From: Phycisphaerales bacterium UBA1910 | GTDB lineage: Bacteria > Planctomycetota > Phycisphaerae > Phycisphaerales > UBA1924 | DNA: 27,436 nt | Reading direction: 5' to 3' | Assembly (NCBI GenBank): GCA_002337545.1 | Contig: DDGE01000040.1 | Span: 24,878-52,313 of the forward strand | Shown here: in pieces, positions 8,180-16,198 of the stretch | Numbering within the stretch: the stretch's first letter is position 1 | How the letters are laid out: every line of letters begins with the position of its first letter | Translations under genes and position numbers: made by a program | The notes under the pieces: generated by a model | Database searches by the model: none | Seen by the model: the letters and a program-made list of their open reading frames with translations, nothing else | Told to the model about the DNA's origin: nothing

Positions 8180-8461
8180 TCACCGCGACCGCTTCGCCGC
8201 CCCCGCGTTTCCTGACGCCCCGAGGTCGTAGAGCACCGCAAACACCATCCCAACGATCCACAGGATGCTGAACTCGCCGTCGTTGTACACATGGCAAATT
8301 CCATAGGTAAAGGTCGTCGCCGGGAGGAAGAAGAACCCCAGCAGCGGCACCAACCACCCATCCCATGGGTCGGCCTTCGCGAACATGCCCGTGATCCAGT
8401 ACACAAACAGCAGCACCCGAGGCATCAGCAGCGTCCCAAGCACGAGCAGGCATCCACCCAT
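8180..8461 (-). CDS. Small integral membrane protein, unknown function
   Basis: A 93-aa protein with about three hydrophobic segments (3-25, 34-55, 63-82). It contains a conserved-looking FFFLPATTFTYG segment and a short basic tail (AAKRSR) that is probably cytoplasmic. AAGGA lies 8 nt before the ATG at 8461, supporting this start. Proteins of this size with a LLPRVLL opening and a FLPLTT-type second helix are common unannotated membrane proteins; no function is known to me. It stands alone on the minus strand between the REP-like repeat and a divergent gene. Confidence 0.7.
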   Translation of the reverse strand: MGGCLLVLGTLLMPRVLLFVYWITGMFAKADPWDGWLVPLLGFFFLPATTFTYGICHVYNDGEFSILWIVGMVFAVLYDLGASGNAGAAKRSR

Positions 8462-8677
8462 CAGTTCATTCCTTTCGCGTGAGTCTCAGGAGTGTAGCAC
8501 GCGGTCGGGAACGCCTGCGGTCTCCCCGGAATCATGGAAACGGACAATCGCTGGACGATATTGGACAAATGAACCTCCGATGCGGTAAGTGGGTGTCCGA
8601 TACGCACTATGTCGAGGATTCCGTGCCCGCGCGGTGTGTGCCGCACGCGGAATCCGCTACAAATGAGGAGGCTCGTC

Positions 8678-9136
8678 ATGAGCACCATCTCCGGTGTTGG
8701 CTCCAGCGCCAGCACCTATCAGGCGCAGTCGCTCCAGCAGCAACAGCCGCAGCGCCAGCGCCCCGCCGGCCCACCGCCAGGCGCCCAGGAGCAGTTCACA
8801 AGCGTCGCCGAGTCATTCGGGCTCAGCAGCACTGAGGCATCATCGCTCTTCGGCGAGATCGATTCGGTCATGCAGGAGGCGATCGAGAGCGGCGCCAGCC
8901 GCGAGGATGTCCAGAGCTCCATCCAGTCGATCCTCGAGGAGAACGGGATCGACGCCGACGAGTTCAAGGCCAAAATGGACGAGGCCTTCGCCGCGTCGGG
9001 TCAGCGTCCGCCAAGGGGACAGCGCCCAAGCTTCGGTGGAGACAACTCATCTGAAGACTCGTCTTCGATCGCTTTGAGCATCGCCGACGCGATCAAGAAC
9101 CTCCCAACGGGGTCGTTTCTCGATCTCGACGCCTGA
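8678..9136 (+). CDS. Gln/Pro-rich acidic small protein, unknown function
   Basis: A 152-aa soluble protein. Residues 1-35 are Ser/Gln/Pro-rich and low in complexity. Residues about 38-105 look like a compact helical domain with repeated acidic helices (SLFGEIDSVMQEAIESG, then SIQSILEENGIDADEFKAKM). A second Pro/Arg-rich linker follows (QRPPRGQRP), then a Ser/Asp-rich end. The helix-loop-helix with Asp/Asn at loop positions recalls small EF-hand-like proteins, but no canonical DxDxDG loop is present, so calcium binding is not claimed. GAGGAGG sits 7 nt upstream of ATG 8678, a strong ribosome site. No signal peptide is seen. It is convergent with the araC-type gene. Confidence 0.72.
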   Translation: MSTISGVGSSASTYQAQSLQQQQPQRQRPAGPPPGAQEQFTSVAESFGLSSTEASSLFGEIDSVMQEAIESGASREDVQSSIQSILEENGIDADEFKAKMDEAFAASGQRPPRGQRPSFGGDNSSEDSSSIALSIADAIKNLPTGSFLDLDA

Positions 9137-9154
9137 CTGGGCATCATCTGCATG

Positions 9155-9178
9155 TTGAGTGCGGCGGAGCCGCTTCAA
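9155..9178. terminator. Hairpin between convergent genes
   Basis: TTGAGTGCGGC-GGA-GCCGCTTCAA forms a stem of about 10 pairs (arms 9155-9165 and 9169-9178) in the 49-bp gap between the stops of the small acidic protein and the AraC-type regulator. The T-content downstream is modest in both directions, so bidirectional termination is an inference from position. Confidence 0.4.
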
Positions 9179-9185
9179 TCTGCTT

Positions 9186-10151
9186 TCACACCTGTTTCGC
9201 TCGGTTCCGGTACACGCTGGGCGAAACCCCGAACGATCGTTTGAACGCGGCCCCAAAGGCCGTATCCGATCCATACCCCAAGCCGCACCCGATCTCGCGA
9301 ATGGATTGATCCGTTGAACGGAGCAGATCCTTGGCCGCGTGCATCCGCAACTCGCGCAGGTGCGAAGCGGGTGACACCCCAAGCAAAGACAGGAATCGTG
9401 CGTGAAAGCCGCTGCGCGAGAGCCCCGATTCCAGCGCGAGCGATTCGACGCTCCAGTCGTGCCCAAGCCGAGAGCGCATCAGTCCGAGCACCGGGCCAAT
9501 GTAGGGATCATTCAACGCACGCAGGTAGCCGCTTGAGGGCGGGAACTCAGCGAGATGCTTCCGGATCGCCTCGACGACGATGAGCGCAAGGTGCCGGTTG
9601 ATGCTGGCACGATCGCCCGGATGCGTGACCCGTGCATCATCGCTGAGCCATTGCACGCAGTGCGACAGACTGTCATGCTCGTCCGAATCCCAACGCAGAT
9701 GCAGCACCGGCGGGAGCATATTGCGAACGAACGCATCATGCGGGCCAGAAAACCGGACCGCGGCCCCCATGTGCTCCGCAACGATCGGGCCACGGTCGTT
9801 CACGATCCCGCGATGCATCCGCATCTGTCCCGGTTCGAGTATCTCGACAATTGGTTGGGTCTTCGTGCCTTCGCTCGTACGCATCGTGAACCGCTCGCCG
9901 CGGAGAATGAGCACCAGATCGCCCTTCCGCAGCTCGGTCTTGTAATCGCTCTGTTCATGCTCGAAGATGAGCGATCCGGAGAGCATCGCGATCAACCCGC
10001 CGCCGGCAACAGGGATCTCGACCCCGAACGGATCACACAGGCGCGAGGTCCCCGCGAACCATCCCTCGATGCGGAGCTGGTCCAGCGCCTCAGACACAGC
10101 ATCCCCGGCCAGACTCGCTGGCGAGGCCCCGTCTGATGTTGCCCATTCCAT
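9186..10151 (-). CDS. AraC-family transcriptional regulator with cupin_6 sensor domain
   Basis: A 321-aa DNA-binding regulator. The N-terminal half (about 15-190) is a cupin_6-type effector domain (segments GSLIFEHE and LRKGDLVLILRGERF; later PPVLHLR). The C-terminal about 100 residues hold the two AraC helix-turn-helix motifs: WSVESLALESGLSRSGFHARF and IREIGCGLGYGSDTAFGAAF, then FGVSPSVYR, a standard end. Ligand and targets are unknown; members of this cupin_6 group often control adjacent oxidoreductase genes, but no such neighbour exists here. Start 10151 was chosen because AAGGA lies 7 nt upstream; an ATG at 10169 would add six residues without a ribosome site. Confidence 0.92.
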   Translation of the reverse strand: MEWATSDGASPASLAGDAVSEALDQLRIEGWFAGTSRLCDPFGVEIPVAGGGLIAMLSGSLIFEHEQSDYKTELRKGDLVLILRGERFTMRTSEGTKTQPIVEILEPGQMRMHRGIVNDRGPIVAEHMGAAVRFSGPHDAFVRNMLPPVLHLRWDSDEHDSLSHCVQWLSDDARVTHPGDRASINRHLALIVVEAIRKHLAEFPPSSGYLRALNDPYIGPVLGLMRSRLGHDWSVESLALESGLSRSGFHARFLSLLGVSPASHLRELRMHAAKDLLRSTDQSIREIGCGLGYGSDTAFGAAFKRSFGVSPSVYRNRAKQV

Positions 10152-10232
10152 GACCGGATCCTTCGGCATAGAACGAGAACGAAACGCTTTCGCGTCTATT
10201 GCCGGGCAATCCCCCTAATTCATCCGAGACAT

Positions 10233-10258
10233 GAAAAAGCACCCACGCCGTGGGTGCT
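10233..10258 (-). terminator. Intrinsic terminator of the Bax-inhibitor-like gene
   Basis: Read on the minus strand, AGCACCCAC pairs with GTGGGTGCT around a tiny loop and is followed directly by a run of five T (plus-strand a10234-a10238). It lies 25 bp after the stop at 10284: a classic Rho-independent terminator. Confidence 0.85.
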
Positions 10259-10283
10259 CTCGATGAACCGTATGCTGGTGTGT

Positions 10284-11081
10284 TTAATCGCGAGACTGGA
10301 GCTTGGCGAGCAATCGGAGCAGTTCGATGTACAGCCATACGAGCGTGACCATCAGTCCCCACGCGCCAACCCACTCCATGTACTTCGGTGCACGATGCTC
10401 AACGCCCGCTTCGATGTACTGGAAATCGAGCAGCAGGAACAAGCTCGCGAGACCGGCACAGAGAACGGTGAACCCGATCCCCATCGCGCCGGTGTCCGCG
10501 TACCCGTTCCAGATACCGACGCCGAAGAATGAGAGGATCCAAAGCAGTGCGATATAGCCAACGAGACCAAACAGGGCAGTCACCATGATTTTCTGGACCA
10601 GCGGCCCCACACGGAGGATCCCCGTTGCGTACCCAGCGAGCATCGCCGCGGTGATCGCGAGAGTCGCACCCGCGGCCTGCATCGCGAGCATCGGGCCGTT
10701 GACCTTGTCCGGCGGGATGAACTGCAGCGGAATGACAAAGGTCGCTGCGCCCACAAACACACCCTCAAGAACCGCGTGTGCAGGTGCGAGCACAGGCGCG
10801 ATCTTGGGTGATTTGTAGATGACGAACGAGATGATCAATCCCACGATCATCGATCCGATCGCAGCAGGCCAAGCCCAGCCAGGGACGCCTCCGTTGTTCG
10901 CGAGCCAATAGCTATTGATAGCCTGCCACACAAGAATACCCACGACCGCAACGATCGAGAGCAGGATACTTGTCGCTGTGACGGTGCCGCCGATGGTCAT
11001 CACGCTCTGGCGTTCAACCGTCAGGACATCCTCGTTTTCCAGAACCCGCATCGCGGGGTTTCGTGACTGAAGAATACTCAT
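10284..11081 (-). CDS. Bax inhibitor-1/YccA family integral membrane protein
   Basis: A 265-aa membrane protein with a polar N-terminus starting MSILQSRNPAMRVLENED, a hallmark of the bacterial Bax_inhibitor-1-like group PF12811 (SRNPaf opening), and seven predicted transmembrane helices from about residue 30. The last helices contain the FLLLDFQYIEAGVEHRAPKYMEW segment, in which the conserved Asp/Glu residues match the family pH/calcium-sensing di-acid region. Related proteins act as calcium leak channels; the bacterial role is unclear. Start 11081 has GGGAGG 9 nt upstream. It lies 128 bp downstream of guaB on the same strand and has its own terminator. Confidence 0.9.
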   Translation of the reverse strand: MSILQSRNPAMRVLENEDVLTVERQSVMTIGGTVTATSILLSIVAVVGILVWQAINSYWLANNGGVPGWAWPAAIGSMIVGLIISFVIYKSPKIAPVLAPAHAVLEGVFVGAATFVIPLQFIPPDKVNGPMLAMQAAGATLAITAAMLAGYATGILRVGPLVQKIMVTALFGLVGYIALLWILSFFGVGIWNGYADTGAMGIGFTVLCAGLASLFLLLDFQYIEAGVEHRAPKYMEWVGAWGLMVTLVWLYIELLRLLAKLQSRD

Positions 11082-11209
11082 GGCAATATGCCTCCCAGGG
11101 AATGCGATTTCAGCCCATATTCTACTGCTGAAACCCGTTCTTGGTTCATCGGCTGAATGAGTTTCATGCCTGCCGATTTGGCATATTTGAGGATGCCGAT
11201 GTGCGGATA

Positions 11210-12793
11210 TCACACCTGCGCAAAGGTGTAGTTCGGCGATTCCTTCGTGATCTTGATGTCGTGCGGGTGGTTCTCGACCACCGTCGCGCCCGAGACACGC
11301 ACAAACTTGGCGTCATTCCGCATGTCGTCAATCGTCGCGCACCCGCAGTAGCCCATCGCGGATCGGAGCCCGCCGACGAGCTGGTAGGTGAACTCCGCGA
11401 GTTTTCCGCGATATGCCACGAGCCCCTCAACGCCCTCGGGGACGAACTTCTGCTGTTCCTTCGCGCCCGAAAGCAGCTTCTCGGCTTGTCGGTACCGATC
11501 GGCACTCCCGGCGTTCATCGCGCCCTCGGAGCCCATCCCGCGATAGGACTTGTAGCGACGACCGCCGCTGATCACAAGCTCGCCGGGGGATTCATCGAGC
11601 CCGGCAAACAACGAGCCCATCATGACACAATGCGCCCCGGCCCCGATCGCTTTCGCGATGTCGCCAGAGAGCCGGATACCGCCATCCGCGATCACCGTCA
11701 CATCGGATCCGATGGATCGGAGCCCACGGACCGCGTTCATGACGGCCGTCACCTGCGGCATCCCCACACCCGTCACCACGCGCGTGGTGCAGATCGAGCC
11801 AGGACCGATGCCGACCTTGACGGCGTCCGCGCCCGCCTCCGCCAGCGCAATCGCGGCATCCGCCGTCGCGATGTTGCCCGCGATCACGCCGATGTCGTAA
11901 CGACGCTTGATTTCACGCACCGTATCGATGACCGGGGCGGAATGCCCATGCGCTGTATCGACAACAAGAACATCGACCTCGGCCTCGATCAGGGCTTCAA
12001 CCCGATCAAACTGGTTGGGCCCGACGGCCGCGCCCACTCGGAGTCGCCCACGCGTGTCCGTGCAGGCGTTCGGGAACTGGCTCTGCCGTTCGATGTCACG
12101 CATCGTGATCAGCCCAGCAAGACAACCCTGCTCATCGACAAGCAGGAGCTTCTCGACTTTCAGTTCGTTGAGGATGCCCTCGGCCTGTTCCAAGGTCGTT
12201 CCCGCGTGCGCAGTGACGAGGTTGTCGCTCGTCATCACCTCACGGATGGGGGTGTTCTGATTCTGTGCAAACTTGAGATCACGCCTCGTCAGGATCCCGA
12301 TGACGCGCCCCTTGGAACGCAGATCGATCGAGCCATCCTCGGTGATCGGGAACCCGGAGACATTGTGCTCGAGCATGAGCTCCATGGCCCGCGAGATCGG
12401 ATCGTCCGGGCCCAGCGTGATCGGGTCGGTGATGACACCGTTGGCGCTTCGTTTGACCTTCGCTACCTCGCGTGCCTGGCTCTCGATATCGAGGTTTTTG
12501 TGGACGATCCCGATCCCGCCCTCCTGCGCCAGCGCGATCGCAAGCTCGGATTCCGTCACGGTATCCATCGGCGCGGAGACCATGGGGATGTTGAGGGTGA
12601 TGTCCTTGGTCAGGCGGGTCGCGGTGCTCGCGTTGGCGGGCATCACGCTCGATGACTGAGGAATGAGGAGCACATCGTCAAATGTGATCCCGTCCATCAC
12701 GATCTTCGATGATGCGATATCGCCCGCCGCTTGCGTTGAGTTGCTCGCGCCGGTTTCGCTCTGGGTCTGCTCGGTTTTTGCAATGGTCTCCAT
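11210..12793 (-). CDS. guaB: Inosine-5'-monophosphate dehydrogenase
   Basis: A 527-aa enzyme oxidising IMP to XMP with NAD+, the committed step of guanine nucleotide synthesis in the cytoplasm. [14 protein letters not shown] opens the TIM-barrel. Two CBS domains are inserted (about residues 125-240; segments [10 protein letters not shown] and [16 protein letters not shown]). The catalytic loop [11 protein letters not shown] carries Cys335. The IMP-binding DGGIRLSGD and [13 protein letters not shown], and the flap [11 protein letters not shown], are all intact. The roughly 35-residue Gln/Ser/Thr-rich N-terminal extension is longer than usual. ATG 12793 has GGGTGGGA about 9 nt upstream; a GTG five codons earlier is possible. 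It is divergent from the debranching enzyme over 80 bp. Confidence 0.97.
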   Translation of the reverse strand: METIAKTEQTQSETGASNSTQAAGDIASSKIVMDGITFDDVLLIPQSSSVMPANASTATRLTKDITLNIPMVSAPMDTVTESELAIALAQEGGIGIVHKNLDIESQAREVAKVKRSANGVITDPITLGPDDPISRAMELMLEHNVSGFPITEDGSIDLRSKGRVIGILTRRDLKFAQNQNTPIREVMTSDNLVTAHAGTTLEQAEGILNELKVEKLLLVDEQGCLAGLITMRDIERQSQFPNACTDTRGRLRVGAAVGPNQFDRVEALIEAEVDVLVVDTAHGHSAPVIDTVREIKRRYDIGVIAGNIATADAAIALAEAGADAVKVGIGPGSICTTRVVTGVGMPQVTAVMNAVRGLRSIGSDVTVIADGGIRLSGDIAKAIGAGAHCVMMGSLFAGLDESPGELVISGGRRYKSYRGMGSEGAMNAGSADRYRQAEKLLSGAKEQQKFVPEGVEGLVAYRGKLAEFTYQLVGGLRSAMGYCGCATIDDMRNDAKFVRVSGATVVENHPHDIKITKESPNYTFAQV

Positions 12794-12873
12794 GAGAGAG
12801 TATCCCACCCTGGCCCCCCCTTGTCCACAAGATCGCCCGCATCTGAGCGCGTTTCTGACTATCCTCGTTGTAT

Positions 12874-15024
12874 ATGCGCTCCGACTTGCCCGAAAACACG
12901 ATCGTGGAACTTCCCGAGCACGCCATCGAGTTCACCCCCGGATCCCCCGACCCCGATCGGGCCGCGCTCGAGTGGGTCCTCGCGGATGCCCAGGGCGGGT
13001 TCGCGATGGGGTGCGCGGACGCGACCCCGATGCGCCGATACCACGGGCTGCTCATCGCCTCGCTGACGCCCCCAGTTCGGCGGGCCCTGATGCTCAGCAC
13101 CATCGACGAGCACCTGCACATCCCCCTCGGCGATTCCTGCGGGTGCCACCACGACACACGCCTCACCCGTTTTCAGTTCGAGGGCGATACGGATCGGCCC
13201 GCGCCGCCTCCAACCCTGGCGGGATTCTCAAAGGGTGTCGGCTCGTGTACATGGGATCACACCATCCCCTCACAAATCGGGGCGGTGCGAATCCGCAAAA
13301 CCCTCACCCTGCTCGACCGGGCCAACGCGTGCCGGGTGGAATACGAAATCGAATCGGGGATCCTCAGCGCCGATCTCGATGAAGCGATGACTCTCACCCT
13401 TTCGCCTCTGGTCGCGATGCGGGATTTCCACGAACTCAATCACCCCGGGGCCATGACAACCGGCGAGTTCCAGCTCAGACCCATCACTGAGGCAGGCATC
13501 GAGGGCGTCACAATCCGCCGGGAAGGGCTCGACGCGGTGCTGCACATCCGAGGCGTGCAGCTCCACGCACACCACACCCCGAGTATCTGGCGCGGAATCC
13601 GGTACGAGCACGAATCCCGACGCGGGCAGAGCGATCGAGAGGACCTGCTGAACCCAGTCCGCTTCACTGTCGAGCTCGATCCGCGAGCAACGACGCATAT
13701 CGCGATCGAGATATCGCTCGAAGAACAGGCACTCGACCTGGACGGATGCGAGACACGCCGAAGAACGCGTGTCCGTTCCTCCATCGACCACGCCCTGAAT
13801 GCAGCCGGCGATCCGCGTGATCCAGCGCTGCGTGAGACGATCGCGCGTCTCGCGACGGCCGCGGATGATTTCGTTGTGGACCGGGTGTTTCCCCGATCGA
13901 CATCCACATCGATCATCGCGGGCTACCCCTGGTTCAGCGACTGGGGACGCGACACGATGATCTGCATCCCCGGGCTCCTGCTCACGACCGGACGCTTCGA
14001 CGAGGCGCACGCGTGCCTCACGACCTTCGCTCGCGCCCGAGCGCACGGACTGATCCCGAACCGATTCGACGACGACGCAGGACCGGCACATTTCAACACG
14101 GTCGATGCGCCCCTGTGGTTCGTGCACGCGTGCCGATCATGGTCGCTCGCGTCGGGCAATGAACTTAACCATGAAATCATCGACGCGTGCGACGACATCC
14201 TCGATGCCTACACCCGCGGCACAATCAACAAGATCGCGATGGACCCGCACGACGGCATGATCCGGTGCGGCGATGCGCACACCCAGCTCACCTGGATGGA
14301 CGCGCTGCGCGACGGGGTCGCGTTCACGCCTCGGCATGGAAAACCCATCGAGATCAATGCGCTGTGGATCAACGCGCTGCGTTCGAGGATCCAGATGGGA
14401 TCGATCGACCCGCTCCGCGCCGATCAGCTCGACGCCACCGCGACCCAGGCCGAGCAGACCATTATCCGCACCATGACCGCCGGCCCGCACGGCGGGTTGG
14501 TCGATTGCCTCATCCCGCACAACGCTGTCAGGAGTTTCAGCTGGCGCCGCAGCGATGAGTGCCGCCCGAATCAGGCATTCGCGACAGCGCTCCCGGGCAT
14601 GCGACTTCCCGAGCACATCGCGCGTGATGTCGTCTCGGCAATAGAAGAGCACCTGCTGACGCCCGTCGGCTTGCGCACACTCAGCCCGGACCACCCGGAC
14701 TACCAGGCGCACTATAAAGGATCGATGACCGATCGGGATCGTGCCTATCACAATGGAACGGTCTGGCCCTGGCTGATCGGTGCCTACGCGGACACCAAAC
14801 TCCGCGTGAACGGGCACGACGCCACCGCACGCAAGCAGGTCATCGATCATCTCTCCACGCTCGCGGCGATAATGGACACCGACGCCGTCGGCTCAATCCA
14901 CGAGATCTATGACGCGGAGCCCGGCGCGAATGAAAAACACGCCCCGCAGGGATGCCCTGCGCAGGCGTGGTCGATTGCCGAAGTATTGCGTGGGTTGGTG
15001 ATCGCGTCACACGGGCGAATCTAG
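12874..15024 (+). CDS. Glycogen debranching enzyme (amylo-alpha-1,6-glucosidase, GH133)
   Basis: A 716-aa cytoplasmic enzyme that hydrolyses alpha-1,6 branch points of glycogen. The N-terminal GDE_N beta-domain (about 20-260) shows [14 protein letters not shown] and [11 protein letters not shown]. The C-terminal (alpha/alpha)6 GDE_C domain (about 320-710) shows [29 protein letters not shown], the QLTWMDA acid motif, [10 protein letters not shown], and [12 protein letters not shown]. This architecture is typical of bacterial GH133 debranching enzymes. ATG 12874 is preceded by a poor ribosome site; a TTG two codons upstream is the alternative. Its TAG stop (15022-15024) lies within a CTAG palindrome shared with the convergent small gene. 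No other glycogen gene is adjacent. Confidence 0.95.
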   Translation: MRSDLPENTIVELPEHAIEFTPGSPDPDRAALEWVLADAQGGFAMGCADATPMRRYHGLLIASLTPPVRRALMLSTIDEHLHIPLGDSCGCHHDTRLTRFQFEGDTDRPAPPPTLAGFSKGVGSCTWDHTIPSQIGAVRIRKTLTLLDRANACRVEYEIESGILSADLDEAMTLTLSPLVAMRDFHELNHPGAMTTGEFQLRPITEAGIEGVTIRREGLDAVLHIRGVQLHAHHTPSIWRGIRYEHESRRGQSDREDLLNPVRFTVELDPRATTHIAIEISLEEQALDLDGCETRRRTRVRSSIDHALNAAGDPRDPALRETIARLATAADDFVVDRVFPRSTSTSIIAGYPWFSDWGRDTMICIPGLLLTTGRFDEAHACLTTFARARAHGLIPNRFDDDAGPAHFNTVDAPLWFVHACRSWSLASGNELNHEIIDACDDILDAYTRGTINKIAMDPHDGMIRCGDAHTQLTWMDALRDGVAFTPRHGKPIEINALWINALRSRIQMGSIDPLRADQLDATATQAEQTIIRTMTAGPHGGLVDCLIPHNAVRSFSWRRSDECRPNQAFATALPGMRLPEHIARDVVSAIEEHLLTPVGLRTLSPDHPDYQAHYKGSMTDRDRAYHNGTVWPWLIGAYADTKLRVNGHDATARKQVIDHLSTLAAIMDTDAVGSIHEIYDAEPGANEKHAPQGCPAQAWSIAEVLRGLVIASHGRI

Positions 15025-15266
15025 CCGCACCGGTTCTGGCTCTTGCCCGCGCTGAGCAGCCGCTCGCCGTCGTCGGGTGTCATGGACCCCTCGGCGATGT
15101 AGGCGGCGATCTCGCGCCGAGACTTTTCAACATTCGAGCTCACGACCATGCGTTTGATGGAACTGAACACGATCGCGATCACGGCGATGATGGTCCCGGT
15201 TCCGAAGATGATGAGCGGGATGAACTTGTCTTCGTCGCTCGTGATGTTGTGGAGGATGTCTTCCAT
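15021..15266 (-). CDS. Small membrane protein with conserved cytoplasmic tail, paralogue 3
   Basis: An 81-aa protein and the last of three tandem paralogues. The opening MEDILHNITSD is followed by one transmembrane helix (about 16-38) and then a basic region and the family tail SRREIAAYIAEGS plus DDGERLLSAG. The tail resembles SHOCT-like short helical pairs (helix, Gly-Ser turn, helix). The protein ends in Arg-Cys-Gly. Probable topology, by the positive-inside rule, is a short outside N-terminus and a cytoplasmic tail. AGGA lies 10 nt upstream of the ATG. It starts 30 nt after paralogue 2 and its stop shares CTAG with the debranching gene. Function unknown; a regulatory or adaptor role at the membrane, loosely like PspB in layout, is speculation. 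Confidence 0.82.
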   Translation of the reverse strand: MEDILHNITSDEDKFIPLIIFGTGTIIAVIAIVFSSIKRMVVSSNVEKSRREIAAYIAEGSMTPDDGERLLSAGKSQNRCG

Positions 15267-15296
15267 GGGGACCGTTTCCTGCGAATGAAGTTCGTA

Positions 15297-15578
15297 TCAG
15301 GCCGACGCGTGCCGGGCCTGCTGTTCCAGCGCGAGCTCACTCGCGGTCTTCGGGTTGCCCGCTTTCAGGAGCCGCTCGCCGTCCTCGGCGCTGATGGATC
15401 CTTCGGCGATATATGCGGCGATCTCACGACGGGTCTTCTCGCGTTCCTTGGTTTCCGCGGTGCTCTTGATCGAGCCGAAGACGATCCCGATGATGGCAAT
15501 AAGCCCACCCATCCCAAAGACGATGAAGATGGTGAACATCCCTCTGTCGCTGCTGATGTTGTGAAGTATGGATTCCAC
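15297..15578 (-). CDS. Small membrane protein with conserved cytoplasmic tail, paralogue 2
   Basis: A 93-aa protein and the middle paralogue. It opens MESILHNISSD, almost identical to paralogue 3, then has one transmembrane helix (about 15-38), charged KEREKT, then the tail TRREIAAYIAEGS and EDGERLLKAG. It differs by a longer C-terminal extension (ELALEQQARHASA) and lacks the final Cys-Gly. Translation starts at GTG 15578 with AGGGGA about 7 nt upstream. It lies 19 nt after paralogue 1 and 30 nt before paralogue 3, so all three form one transcription unit. Confidence 0.82.
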   Translation of the reverse strand: MESILHNISSDRGMFTIFIVFGMGGLIAIIGIVFGSIKSTAETKEREKTRREIAAYIAEGSISAEDGERLLKAGNPKTASELALEQQARHASA

Positions 15579-15597
15579 AATGAGTCCCCTGTGCTGG

Positions 15598-15840
15598 TTA
15601 GCCGCACATATTGATGCCGTTGTTCCGCTTACCCGACGCCAGCAGGCGTTCGCCCTGCTCCGGGGTCATCGACCCCTCAGCGATGTACGCCGCAACCTCA
15701 CGGCGAGTCCGCTCGTGCGCCAGACGCCCGACCATACCGGTCAGGGCCTTGAAGATCGAGACGATGGTAATTGATCCCGCGATCACAAGCACGAAGAAGA
15801 GTTCTTCCTTGCGGATGATTTCTTGGATGATGGCTTCCAT
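15598..15840 (-). CDS. Small membrane protein with conserved cytoplasmic tail, paralogue 1
   Basis: An 80-aa protein, first of the triplet and the most diverged at its N-terminus (MEAIIQEIIRKEE), with a transmembrane helix at about 15-35 and the same tail (TRREVAAYIAEGS, EQGERLLASG). It ends Met-Cys-Gly, like paralogue 3. GGGAGGA lies 4-5 nt before the ATG at 15840, fixing this start; the frame stays open far upstream, but that extension has no ribosome site and no protein character. It is first in the operon, behind a 358-bp divergent intergenic region. Confidence 0.82.
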   Translation of the reverse strand: MEAIIQEIIRKEELFFVLVIAGSITIVSIFKALTGMVGRLAHERTRREVAAYIAEGSMTPEQGERLLASGKRNNGINMCG

Positions 15841-16198
15841 TTCGTCCTCCCAAACAGGCACACAACTGGTGGTGCCCGGCTCCCATGATTGGGAAAAAGC
15901 CACTCGGGCTTTCACGGAAAGACCCTCATCATACTCTGGATTTGTGTTTTTGGGCATGAATTCCGCCCAGACACAGCGCCAGCCGGGCGAGGGGGGCTCA
16001 GGCCTCATTCTGGGCTTCCAGATTCCTCCATACGAGAATGGCATCCGATCTGTTAAGGAATTGGTTCGAGTGCAGGAATTCTGTTCCATCAGAGATCGGA
16101 CTTTGTTATCTTCTCTTTGGAGACTGAGTATGTGCGATCTCAGCGTTACTGCGGATTGATATCGTACAGAGGGATTCTGTGCTCTGTGGGGGTGAAAA
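15841..16198. other. Divergent intergenic region with leader hairpin
   Basis: 358 bp separating the small-membrane-protein operon (leftward) from the FG-GAP gene (rightward). On the minus strand, AAAGCC-CGAGT-GGCTTT followed by TT (15895-15912) forms a small hairpin with a short T-run in the leader of the small-protein operon, which could attenuate it. On the same strand a TATGAT box occurs near 15926-15931 with no good -35. On the plus side, TTGTTA (16102-16107) and a short ACAGA...TCTGT repeat precede the FG-GAP gene. None of these is strong. No gene was found here. Confidence 0.4.

Noticed and set aside
11141..12655. A 504-codon plus-strand open frame opposite guaB
   Set aside because: It is the antisense shadow of a certain housekeeping gene in GC-rich DNA. 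Its translation is Arg/His/Asp-rich with no domain, and guaB on the other strand is unmistakable.
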